A stretch of DNA of 64,000 nt from NCBI RefSeq assembly GCF_025215155.1, contig NZ_JALHAM010000114.1; one strand, written 5' to 3'. Source of the stretch: Dryocola clanedunensis (GTDB lineage: Bacteria; Pseudomonadota; Gammaproteobacteria; Enterobacterales; Enterobacteriaceae). Position numbers and translations under genes: made by a program. The notes beneath the pieces were generated by a model. The model was not told the DNA's origin. It saw only the letters and a list, made by a program, of their open reading frames with translations, and ran no database searches. Of the stretch, positions 19,001-24,373 are shown piece after piece. How positions within the stretch are numbered: position 1 is the first letter of the stretch; each line of letters begins with the position of its first letter.

Positions 19001-19723
19001 CGTGCCGGGCTGTACACCACCGTGCTGGATGTCGACAGCACCATCAAGGGTGAAAACAGCGGCGGCTACGGCGTGGCGGGCTATAACTCCACGCTGTCTG
19101 TTTATCTCGGCGGCTATGCCACCTGGACGCATGAAAATGGCTTCTATGTTGATAACGTCCTGCAGTACGGCAACCACAGCGTCGATCTGAAAAATCAGCA
19201 GCAGAACGACAGCTACAGCCCGGACGGCAACAGCTATCTGGCGTCCGTTGAAGTGGGTAAACCGTGGGCGCTGTGGGACAGCAACTGGTCCATTGAGCCG
19301 CAGGCGCAGCTCATCTGGCAGCACAGTGATTTTGACAGCGTCACCCTAAAAGGCGACGCCAAAACCCGTGCTTCCATCGACGCTGACGACGCGATCATTG
19401 GCCGACTGGGCCTGAGGCTGGCGGCGAATTACGACACCAATCTGGGCAAGGTGAAACCGTACGTGCGGGTCAACCTGTGGCAGGAGCTGTCGGACGGCAG
19501 CGACACGGCGAGCTTCGAAAACACTGCCAACAACGCGGGCGCAACCACCATCACGGCCGATCAGCAATACAGCACCACGGAAGTGGCGCTCGGCACAACC
19601 TGGGAAGTCACCAAAGACGTGCAGGCCTATACCGAGGTGGGCAGGAGCTTCCAGAACGGCGGCTCGAACAGCAAAATCGAGAACGACTTTAACGGTTCAC
19701 TGGGCATGAAAATCCGCTTTTAG
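10058..19723 (+). CDS. Giant type Va autotransporter adhesin-like protein
   Basis: A 3221-residue outer-membrane autotransporter. Residues 1-22 (MNKVYRLVWSETQQGYIAAA) are an extended signal peptide region, followed by a basic stretch (KSQKKKSRS) and a hydrophobic core ending in SAYA. The passenger (about 52-2930) is a Gly/Asn/Thr-rich beta-helix made of short repeats of the form 'GTxTNNGxI' in the first half. Autotransporter-associated strand repeats of the type LTGxNSYTGxTxVxxGTLxV make up the second half. The C-terminal barrel starts near residue 2935 (FWARYIVQSS) and ends in the aromatic-terminated strand GSLGMKIRF needed for BAM insertion. A large internal duplication is listed separately. 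Role in adhesion or biofilm is inferred from the family; no substrate or enzymatic motif was recognised. The G+C content is high and the frame is intact throughout. Confidence 0.93.
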   Translation: MNKVYRLVWSETQQGYIAAAEITKSQKKKSRSTLQTATAIALTLASVSAYADDVQWASVYPSYLFPTGVNYDAVVNTGTAFTIDNDTGTANHFASGTTLNILGPLPSFAAGVVGTPRNVMVSNALSDSAGPDQGRITDIIATSSSNVDVPITSANIDQFNYSTNTATALQNEELNVEVPGLEGSYSVVSVYDSSTFISSGSAKVGDLTLPVYDPTSFRIYNNFSIANVEPVGGTANINVGADTGSTTPILAPENSISLLAKNSILARASATDLPTSTVNWQSDNFIHFAPAPVINSDQQSYQAVSSQYDDTITLPNYVQVGKRVFLSPTNPSIEFTIKSQADIATVNDFLLGQGEYAGNSQIQLWLNGGVQLPAEFGGNVIDSVTVAQNTYDGIITSLLQDEEQNRVNLSWHVWEDSLAHNNNATLATGDLNIIYATGMSAAGNVTSTGSLAVDGASAVMRADSNATLTNNGNINLWRSSSLSPAGVGMLTTTATAINNGTLNAGLLIEKNGSVVAQHNQGTSAMQGSGTSTLTNTGYINVALPDGTSASVAGMRAQDSTTATNSGSIAVVGNPYNAEGRSPGIGADISGASIFTNTSSGRITVGTTPMTSTLTGTPSPMVGSNEQSAGIRTSSSQAVTNDGTVNLGLNTRNAVGILAQGATGQVTNNGTINVLGNLVNGSASPNYGLSVQDTNNVVNNGRINVMGDNNAAINVLAEKATASVNSSAAGVITVGGDGDTGNSDGNPFTYRNYAVYAEGINAAATANISSTINLLAAGAIGVHARGTATVNVASTATLTFNNTNQIGYYAYGQDAKINLANATLNDNTKNGSILFVVDHGATFDGTTGSSGLPFRLTVAGVGSTGVFANGRDDGPDGTINTGDDVATTLNTGPATINVNGLNGVGVKVTGGATGTITNGGIILGANNTTAVVVDGRNYSINGDIGPANQALATNVTSFADTETLANQSGIKGYDVSYQGKVTINGDGMRLAGTNNIGIYLHNGGIADNRAPIDVSGTNNIGVYIQDQGTFTNVAASLGTGDINVTGAANSGNVGVKVQGAGAQVSQLGRVTAAGGLAAVQLVGDGATLAVGGTDNQIIASGGADGIRMDTGAASLAASDTTITISGSGAGINNNADSSNISLNGVTINAGDGPAIRTAVTFDAEGAGNILNVAGSGSGFAFERPGGLNTTGNLTIGTGYTINGSGVNSVGILARTNGSMNSGANITMGGTAGAAISAADASAVTNRGTVQTSSNTNSTILANNASSFTNSGSVTSTGILNNSALVQINGTAANRTILNTGILSSNSPTQTVIDASGSGNNTIANQGTLSAGDAGATAILSGSGNDAITLADGSTQGEIIAGSGSDKFSWDSGTLTGGVTFTGNDGNDSATIGDVDTSETLHILSNGGSNNTLTFNNTSAVMGTLLADNISIGTNIGSGWSQLTLNGADADIRVANNLALSGTQGININGGATLRSGNNALNDGKSSINDYNVVTSDPASLLVFDGAQDQTYTGIISGDGGLERAGGRTILLGNNSYTGDTLIDTGAALQLGSGGTTGGLSTQTAITDNGILTVNRSDAVALNGAITGSGQFHQDGAGVTRLGGTNSYGGVTQVNQGTLLVNGNQQNATGATSVADNATLGGRGTIGGDATFGANTVLTPGDGGAGTLNINGDLNLSSTTNSKFDLGQVFSQGGTLNDLVNVGGDLNLDGTVNVSLTPGGIFAPGVYRLFNYTGGLDNNGMDIGTLPVGNTSVYSIQTGIPKEVNLVVGFENDTSNLQYWDGPEVGLSHGNTGFEGDNIIQGGSGIWYAQASVDSNNWTNQEGIGNAPWQQRQYAVFSGTGGNVVLSEINGPIYNAGMQFTVDGYTLSGGAGGTVPLNMVRTLGLVPAVNYASEGETAANAYYIVRVGAGGAGEMTTATIAANLVEDSASSDVLKFLKYDPGRLILTGNNGWRGGTEIYGGTLQVSADENLGLAGTSILINNNSTLQIGADFTTPRPIFLSEAGGGQFDLYGNTFTPTGLIGGAGQLTIKDTSAGTDSSVLNLDRANTYQGDTTITGKNGSAAVAVNANATGALGKADSKVTVNQQGTLAFNNAAQAENHAFTLDNGTLSFNDTASAANSTVTAQNGGVVNVADNATGGQGQFTILANSTLNLLGGGNAGLARVTNTGTVNIADAAQAESATIANNAGGIVNASGVSGTTTVGSLSGAGNVELGAATLNEGSLNQNDTISGVISGSGGSLGKVGSGTLTLTGDNTWTGATSVQQGALLVNGNQQAATGNVTVNGGATLGGAGVIGGAVNVADNAHLAAGADLNSVGELTTGAMTLNQNSQLDFQFGRAFTAGGALNDLISVNGDLHLDGKLNITQTPGGSFDVGVYRVLNYTGSLTNNILDIGIAPPAADDLYVQTSVAGQVNLVNRTGVVLNFWDGNGPTDGSTKNNREIEGGDGVWQNSAGNDNWSTDAVKPAGRINAPFSDGSFAIFGGEAGNVTVDNSLGEVRISGAQFTTDGYVINDGVITTNTADTKLRVGDGTLRGARYTTTINSAIAGSGGINKTDLGTLLLNGENSYAGGTTVSGGVLQVARDANLGQAGTSLTLNGGTLRYGAAFDTARAVDLGIVGGKVDTNGNNVSLLSAVSGLGALTKMGEGTLTLTQNSTWLRGTTISEGNLQLGNGGETGSVLGNILNNGVLQVNRSNTLVLNGDISGSGQLWQQGSGTTVLSGSNSYTGTTLVESGTLKALGANKFSADSAHVVSRGALLDTGGRNQSVAALVNQGTVNLRGDDVGSTLTVNGDYVGLDGTVKIAAQQHSPGVADRLVINGGTATGRTLLDIDVSQLGEQTDGDGITVVEATNGATTTAQTTKDAFTIGADHLEAGAWEYRLFAGNAQGQGEDWFLRTAYRPEVPVFTSVASTVRQADLAVLGTLHLRVGDEDPYNVNVPEDNEPRFWARYIVQSSNQKLNDQTRSESDTNMNGMQMGFDLYYDQNWRAGLYTTVLDVDSTIKGENSGGYGVAGYNSTLSVYLGGYATWTHENGFYVDNVLQYGNHSVDLKNQQQNDSYSPDGNSYLASVEVGKPWALWDSNWSIEPQAQLIWQHSDFDSVTLKGDAKTRASIDADDAIIGRLGLRLAANYDTNLGKVKPYVRVNLWQELSDGSDTASFENTANNAGATTITADQQYSTTEVALGTTWEVTKDVQAYTEVGRSFQNGGSNSKIENDFNGSLGMKIRF
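14893..15295 (+). repeat. Passenger duplication, copy 1 (about residues 1612-1746)
   Basis: This segment encodes LLVNGNQQNATGA ... ATLGGRGTIGGDA ... GGTLNDLVNVGGDLNLDGTV ... PGVYRLFNYTGGLDNN. It aligns with the segment at 16838-17245 in the same order (LLVNGNQQAATGN, ATLGGAGVIGGAV, GGALNDLISVNGDLHLDGKL, VGVYRVLNYTGSLTNN). Confidence 0.85.
16838..17245 (+). repeat. Passenger duplication, copy 2 (about residues 2260-2396)
   Basis: Paralogous to 14893-15295. The identity is clear at protein level but diverged at DNA level, so this is an old in-frame duplication. The flanking 'NSYTG' and 'GSGQL.Q.G.G.T.L.G.NSY.G' repeats are also shared (compare around 14640-14880 with 18050-18240). Confidence 0.85.
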
Positions 19724-19731
19724 ATAACAGA

Positions 19732-19777
19732 GGATGACGCTGCGATTTCTGGTCGAATAAGCGCAGCGTTATCCGAC
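19732..19777. repeat. REP-like element after the autotransporter gene
   Basis: GGATGACGCTGCG and CGCAGCGTTATCCGAC form a REP-type palindrome just after the stop codon, before the next gene's RBS. Confidence 0.65.
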
Positions 19778-19818
19778 AAAAATGAGTGATTTGTTTTAAT
19801 TAAGAGTTGGAGAACTCG

Positions 19819-21207
19819 ATGAATAATCCCGATAAAAGCCGCCGCGACTTTTTAAGCGGCGGCGGCAAAATGGCGGCCGCCTGCGCGATTCTGGGTGCAA
19901 CGGGGTCGATGGCGCATGCGGCAAAGCCTGCCTCTACGGCCTGCCAGCCCGCTAGTGCGACGAGGCTAATAAAAGAAAAGCATTACTATCTGGATAACGT
20001 GCGGCTGGAAGCCGGTTTTGTGCGCGACGGGCAAACCGTGGTGGCGACGGAAACCGAGCTGAAAACGCTGGAAATCAAAGACGGCAAAATGGCGGCGCTG
20101 CTCGCCAACAGGCAGCACCCGGACGCCACGCTTGCCCATTACGATGCCGGCAGCAAACTGCTGCTGCCGGCCATGCGCGACATGCATATCCACCTGGATA
20201 AAACTTTCTACGGCGGCCCGTGGCGCGTCCACAACCGCCCGGAAGGCACGACAATTATGGATATGATTGCCTTCGAGCAGAAGCTGCTGCCGGAGCTGCA
20301 GCCCTACACCCAGGAGCGCGCCGGAAAGCTTATCGACCTGATTCAGTCGAAAGGCTCGACCATCGCCCGCAGCCACTGCAACGTGGAGCCGGTGTCCGGC
20401 CTTAAGAACCTGGAGAATCTGCAGGCGGTGCTGGAGCAGCGCAAATCCGGTTTCAGCTGTGAGATCGTTGCCTTCCCGCAGCACGGTCTGCTGCACTCCA
20501 ACGCCGTTGCCCTGATGCGCGACGCGATGCAGGCCGGGGCGCACTATGTGGGCGGCCTTGACCCAACAAACGTTGACGGCGCGATGGAAAAATCCCTCGA
20601 CGCCATGTTCCAGATTGCGCTGGATGACAACAAGGGCGTGGATATTCACCTGCATGAAACCAGTCCGGCGGGCATCGCAGCGGTGAAGTATATGGTGGAA
20701 ACCGTCGAGAAAACCCCGCAGCTGAAGGGCAAACTGACCATCAGCCACGCCTTCGCGCTGGCGATGATGGATGAAAAGCAGGTGGATGACATTGCCACCC
20801 GCATGGCGGCGCAGCAGATTAGCATCGCCTCAACCGTACCGATTGGCACGCTGCATATGCCGCTCAGGCAGCTTCAGGAGAAGGGCGTGTTTGTCATGAC
20901 GGGGACGGACAGCGTGATTGACCACTGGTCGCCGTACGGCCTGGGGGACATGCTGGAGAAAGCCAATCTGTACGCCCAGCTCTACGTCCGCCCGAGCGAG
21001 CTGTCGCTGTCGCGATCGCTGGCGATTGCCACCGGCAATATCCTGCCGCTTAACGACAAGGGCGAGCGGGCATGGCCGAAAGCTGAGGATGAAGCCAGCT
21101 TCGTGCTGGTGGACGCATCCTGCTCCGCAGAAGCCGTCGCGCGTATCTCGCCGCGTACCGCCACTTTCCATAAGGGGGAGATGGTCTGGGGGAGCGTGGG
21201 CGCTTAA
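19819..21207 (+). CDS. Tat-exported amidohydrolase, cytosine deaminase-like
   Basis: A 462-residue protein. The ATG at 19819 is chosen because GGAG lies 7 nt upstream; an upstream TTG in frame is rejected. The N-terminus has a twin-arginine signal (SRRDFLSGGG, hydrophobic core, SMAHA), so the enzyme should act folded in the periplasm. The mature part is an amidohydrolase TIM barrel with metal-ligand motifs HIHLDKTF, HLHET, SHAFA and TDSVIDHWSPYG, arranged as in CodA-type cytosine/isoguanine deaminases and related enzymes. The substrate is unknown; a hydrolytic deamination of a small nitrogenous ring compound is the family norm, but a periplasmic location is unusual for CodA-like enzymes. It follows the autotransporter gene after 95 nt in the same direction, so co-transcription is possible. 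Confidence 0.85.
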   Translation: MNNPDKSRRDFLSGGGKMAAACAILGATGSMAHAAKPASTACQPASATRLIKEKHYYLDNVRLEAGFVRDGQTVVATETELKTLEIKDGKMAALLANRQHPDATLAHYDAGSKLLLPAMRDMHIHLDKTFYGGPWRVHNRPEGTTIMDMIAFEQKLLPELQPYTQERAGKLIDLIQSKGSTIARSHCNVEPVSGLKNLENLQAVLEQRKSGFSCEIVAFPQHGLLHSNAVALMRDAMQAGAHYVGGLDPTNVDGAMEKSLDAMFQIALDDNKGVDIHLHETSPAGIAAVKYMVETVEKTPQLKGKLTISHAFALAMMDEKQVDDIATRMAAQQISIASTVPIGTLHMPLRQLQEKGVFVMTGTDSVIDHWSPYGLGDMLEKANLYAQLYVRPSELSLSRSLAIATGNILPLNDKGERAWPKAEDEASFVLVDASCSAEAVARISPRTATFHKGEMVWGSVGA

Positions 21208-21213
21208 CGACTC

Positions 21214-21240
21214 TGCCGGATGACGAAGCGCTTATCCGGC
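21214..21240. repeat. REP element
   Basis: TGCCGGATGACGAAGCGCTTATCCGGC matches the enteric REP consensus closely. Confidence 0.85.
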
Positions 21241-21250
21241 ACTGGCTTTT

Positions 21251-21273
21251 CCCTCTCCCGTAAAGGGAGAGGG
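21251..21273. terminator. Hairpin between convergent genes
   Basis: CCCTCTCCC, loop GTAAA, GGGAGAGGG: a 9-bp stem between the amidohydrolase and the convergent small secreted protein. There is no T-run after it on the plus strand. On the minus strand it is followed by AAAAGCC, so it is a stem without a canonical tail. Confidence 0.45.
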
Positions 21274-21279
21274 CGTTGA

Positions 21280-21564
21280 TTATCCCTGATGAGGCATTAA
21301 ACCAGGAATGGTCGCGACTGCGGGTTTGTTGCTTTGCAGCGCCTGTTCGTCGGCCTTAATCGAGCCGCTGTTATCGGCCCAGGTGCCTTCCTGAGTCTGC
21401 GTTATCGCCTGGTGCTGAGCGTTCAGGTTCTCGCCCATAGCGGCGATATGCTGAGTTTCAGTACCGCCGCTGTTATCCGCCCACGGAACGGTAGCGTCGG
21501 CTGCTGCGGCCAATAAAGGGGTGCAAAGGGCACTGGCTAATAAAACTGCGGTTAATGTTTTCAT
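21280..21564 (-). CDS. Small secreted protein with duplicated WADNSG motif
   Basis: A 94-residue protein when started at the ATG at 21564, which has AGGTG 6 nt upstream; a GTG three codons earlier is less likely because it overlaps that site. Residues 1-20 form a Sec signal peptide (MKTLTAVLLASALCTPLLAAA). The mature protein is hydrophilic and contains the motif WADNSG twice (VPWADNSGGTETQ and GTWADNSGSIKAD), about 33 residues apart, which suggests a short internal duplication. I do not recognise the family. It ends in a Gly/Pro-rich tail (IPGLMPHQG). Small periplasmic or secreted proteins of this kind are often stress-induced, but nothing here proves it. Confidence 0.65.
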   Translation of the reverse strand: MKTLTAVLLASALCTPLLAAAADATVPWADNSGGTETQHIAAMGENLNAQHQAITQTQEGTWADNSGSIKADEQALQSNKPAVATIPGLMPHQG

Positions 21565-22030
21565 TTTTTTCACCTGCGTTGCATGACTGGTTTCAGGATC
21601 AATAAGGGATTGATCTCGCTGTGGCTTATCAAGCTTAACGTAATGAAAATGGCGTGAGTCCTTCTGACGGTAAAGGAACGTGACTTTGTGACATCTTTAA
21701 CCGGTAAAGTTCTTTTATTTTAATGACCTGCATTTTTGTTTTTACGCTTTCGAAATAAATTGCAGGCTAATAATACCAATTGATTGTTATTGCAATGTTT
21801 TGCTGCAGCCTGAAATCATCCACCCTGAATCAACTTCCGGCGCACCCTCCATAGTGATGTCGGATGGCGCTGCGCTTATCCGACCTACGAAGAGAAAGCG
21901 TAGGGTGGATAAGCCTGCGCCATCCACCGCTTAATCAGTACGAACGACGTTATAATTCTGCAGCAAAAGGCATAAAAAAACGGGCAGCTTGCAGGCTGCC
22001 CGTTGGGTGCTATCTGGATGAAGCGAAGGA
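21565..22030. other. Intergenic region with two REP elements and a terminator
   Basis: About 460 bases. The first 270 contain the promoter region of the small secreted gene and no recognisable site. REP copies lie at 21859-21888 (GTCGGATGGCGCTGCGCTTA...) and 21899-21930 (GGGTGGATAAGCC...), in opposite orientations like a BIME pair. Confidence 0.55.
21973..22003 (-). terminator. Rho-independent terminator of the yahO-like gene
   Basis: ACGGGCAGC (21980-21988), GCTGCCCGT (21995-22003), followed on the minus strand by seven T (A-tract 21973-21979). A strong, canonical terminator. Confidence 0.9.
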
Positions 22031-22309
22031 TTACTTCTTCTTGTAAACGTCAGCAGTAGCGTGGATTTTGCGATCGGTATCAGCAGAAGTTACAACGAAG
22101 AATTCGCCGCCTTTCTCGTCTGCTTTCTTAGATAATTCTTCTTTGGCATCGCTTGGCGCCATTTCACCGTCGGTCACGATAGTGCCGATTTTGGTGTACA
22201 TTTCAGGGTTGTCTTTCAGCGCTTCTTTGGTCAGCAATTCGGCAGAAATTGCGCCAAAAGAAACGGTGCTTAAAGCAATGGCGGTAATTACGATTTGTGC
22301 TAACTTCAT
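22031..22309 (-). CDS. yahO: YahO-like periplasmic protein (DUF1471)
   Basis: A 92-residue protein with a cleavable Sec signal (MKLAQIVITAIALSTVSFGAISA). The second of two adjacent ATGs is used because GAGG then lies at the better distance of 6 nt. The mature part, ELLTKEALKDNPEMYTKIG... SDAKEELSKKADEKGGEFFVVTS... KIHATADVYKKK, follows E. coli YahO almost residue for residue. The fold is that of the YdgH/BhsA/McbA family (DUF1471), small envelope proteins induced by various stresses. The biochemical function is unknown. It is a single-gene unit with its own terminator. Confidence 0.85.
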   Translation of the reverse strand: MKLAQIVITAIALSTVSFGAISAELLTKEALKDNPEMYTKIGTIVTDGEMAPSDAKEELSKKADEKGGEFFVVTSADTDRKIHATADVYKKK

Positions 22310-22435
22310 CATGAACCTCGTTTTTTAGTTATAAGTAACAGGATCTTTCTAACCCCCATCAATATGGTTCAGTAACGAAAATATTTCAATAGAGCTAACG
22401 GGCGAAGATAGTTTCACCAGGAGAATAAAATGCTC

Positions 22436-22469
22436 AAATGCCAGTTTTAAAATTCTAAAACCGGCATTT
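22436..22469. terminator. Bidirectional terminator-like hairpin
   Basis: AAATGCC-A-GTTTTA and TAAAAC-C-GGCATTT form a long stem with one mismatch, located 15 bases after the stop codon of the serine hydrolase on the minus strand. A and T runs flank the stem on both sides. Confidence 0.65.
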
Positions 22470-22483
22470 ATGACTATTGGTTA

Positions 22484-23797
22484 TTATTTGTTCAGCGTAT
22501 TGGCGATAGCGTTAAACATCAGCGATGCTTCCAGCGGCTGGGCGCTGAAGGAAGGCTCCGCTTTTGGCCACGCCGACCATTGCACGAGAACCAGTTTTTG
22601 CTGCGGATTCACGACGATAATCTGCCCGAAAATGCCCAGCGCCCACAGGGTGTTCTGACTGTCGAGGCCCTGCTTCGGGCTGACGTCTCCGGCATTGGCC
22701 GCGACGCTGTTATTCCACCACTGATAGCCATAAATCCCTTCGGGATGGGCTTCGCTCACCGATTTTTTCGCCGTGTTCCAGGTTCGTGCGTCTTTAACCC
22801 AGTTATCCGGCAGCGTTTTCGTGCCGTCCGGCAGCACGCCGTTGTTCATGACGTACAGGCCAAACTTGCCCCAGTCTTCCAGGGTGGCGTTAAAGCCGTG
22901 CGCGCCAACGTCATGTTTGCCCAACTGATAGCTGTGCCAGACGCCGTCATGCACCATGCCATAGGGTTGCCAGATCTTCTCCTGCAGGTTCTGCGCCAGC
23001 GATTTGCCGGTGGCTTTTTCCAGCGTATCGCCCAGCAGCCATGCGCCGCCGGAGGAGTAGGACCAGCCTTCACCCGGTTTGGCCCACGTTTTACGCTGTG
23101 GATCGTTGACCAGTTTATTCACGCAATGATAGGTGTCGTCGTTTGCTTCGCACTGGGTCAGCTTCGCGAAATCAGAGTTCGGATTGGTATAATCCTCATC
23201 CCAGTTCACGCCGGAGGTGTGCTGCATGAGCTGGCGGAGAGTGACGTGCTCCCAGGCAGTACCTTTGGTATCCGGGTTGTACTTGACGATTTCGTCATCC
23301 AGCGAGGTAATTTTCCCGTCTTTTACCGCCGCGCCAACCAGCGTGGAGACAACGGCTTTGCCCACGGAGCGGGAAGTCCACAGCGTGGTTTTGGTATTAC
23401 CGTGACCGTAGTAATCCCAGACGATTTTGCCATCTTTGATGACCATCATGCCGGTGACATCGTTGCGCTTGAGGTAATCCTCCAGGCTGAATGTTTTTCC
23501 TTCGTATTGATAAGTCGCGGCCGAGATATCGCGCTTCGCAACAGGGATCGGAGACGGCGCTGCTGCTTTAAAAACGTCTCCTTTATAGGAGCGGTAGTCG
23601 TTACGGAAGCCAATCACGCGCTGCTGCTGATCCCAGGTCAGCATCTCCTTCACGTCGGGCAGGTTTTTATCGAGCGGAGTAGGGCAGGTCGCCAGTTTCA
23701 GCGTGGTGCAATCGTGGGTGGCGCGCGCCGCGACGGCCTGCATGGTGACGCCCATGGCTATTGCTGTAAGACAGATTTTTGTTTTCATATTTAGCAC
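22484..23797 (-). CDS. Exported serine hydrolase of the beta-lactamase class C / NylB-like family
   Basis: A 437-residue protein started at the GTG at 23797, which has AAAGGA about 8 nt upstream; an ATG three codons later is too far from it. The N-terminus is a Sec signal peptide ending VAARA. The catalytic S-x-x-K motif is SVGK (Ser144, Lys147), and YSSGG near residue 250 takes the place of the Y-x-N motif. This arrangement is seen in esterases and 6-aminohexanoate-dimer hydrolase-like proteins rather than true beta-lactamases. Nearby cysteines (DCTTLKLATC, CEANDDTYHC) could form disulfides in the periplasm. The substrate is unknown; amide or ester hydrolysis is the family activity. It is transcribed alone. 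Confidence 0.85.
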   Translation of the reverse strand: MLNMKTKICLTAIAMGVTMQAVAARATHDCTTLKLATCPTPLDKNLPDVKEMLTWDQQQRVIGFRNDYRSYKGDVFKAAAPSPIPVAKRDISAATYQYEGKTFSLEDYLKRNDVTGMMVIKDGKIVWDYYGHGNTKTTLWTSRSVGKAVVSTLVGAAVKDGKITSLDDEIVKYNPDTKGTAWEHVTLRQLMQHTSGVNWDEDYTNPNSDFAKLTQCEANDDTYHCVNKLVNDPQRKTWAKPGEGWSYSSGGAWLLGDTLEKATGKSLAQNLQEKIWQPYGMVHDGVWHSYQLGKHDVGAHGFNATLEDWGKFGLYVMNNGVLPDGTKTLPDNWVKDARTWNTAKKSVSEAHPEGIYGYQWWNNSVAANAGDVSPKQGLDSQNTLWALGIFGQIIVVNPQQKLVLVQWSAWPKAEPSFSAQPLEASLMFNAIANTLNK

Positions 23798-24373
23798 GGG
23801 TTAATCCTTTCCAGTTGATGGTCTGTCTACTGTAAAAGGCTTTTGCAGATGAGCAGGGTCAGTGAGCGGGGGGAAATCCCACGCTATCCTGGCAGCTTCC
23901 TCGCAAACCAGGCTACATAGACTATGACTGTGGATAGGGCAGCGGCATGACATTCGCTAAAAGTAAAGGCTATAACGGTGGCGCTCTGCAGGTTTTAAGC
24001 ACAGGGCTTACGGGGAGGACTGCGCTTACCTGACCGACTCAGCCTTATTTATATTTTTGGTATCGCTTACCAGAATTTTAAATAATCAAAAGTAACTTTA
24101 TAATCTGACTTACAAATTCTTTAAGCTAAAGTTGCAGGCTATTTATTATTTCTCCCGCTGTTTAATTATAAACAAATCAAAGATCAAGTCTTTCCTGCCA
24201 TATGATACATTTGGGGTAATAACTTTAAGTAACTATTACCTCGCTATGACTTAGGTCACCCTACAGATCGTTGCCAGCCCCTCAGAGTACCCCGATGTTT
24301 AATACGTTGGCAGTTCAGGCATGTCGCGGGCTTTGCGTTCGATCTCTGTGTATCAGGAATCAGTATATTTATT
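23798..24373. other. Divergent intergenic region, serine hydrolase / EAL operon
   Basis: About 576 bases, with the half nearest the EAL gene strongly A+T-rich. It should hold divergent promoters. I found no convincing sigma-28, CRP or FNR site and no small gene. The A+T-rich half (about 24040-24240) could be an H-NS target. Confidence 0.4.

Noticed and set aside
11147..19567. Many minus-strand frames (up to 315 codons) inside the autotransporter gene
   Set aside because: They arise from the high G+C and repetitive codon use of the passenger; none has a start signal or recognisable protein.
22580..23794. A 404-codon plus-strand frame opposite the serine hydrolase
   Set aside because: It mirrors the hydrolase codons almost end to end and encodes no known domain.
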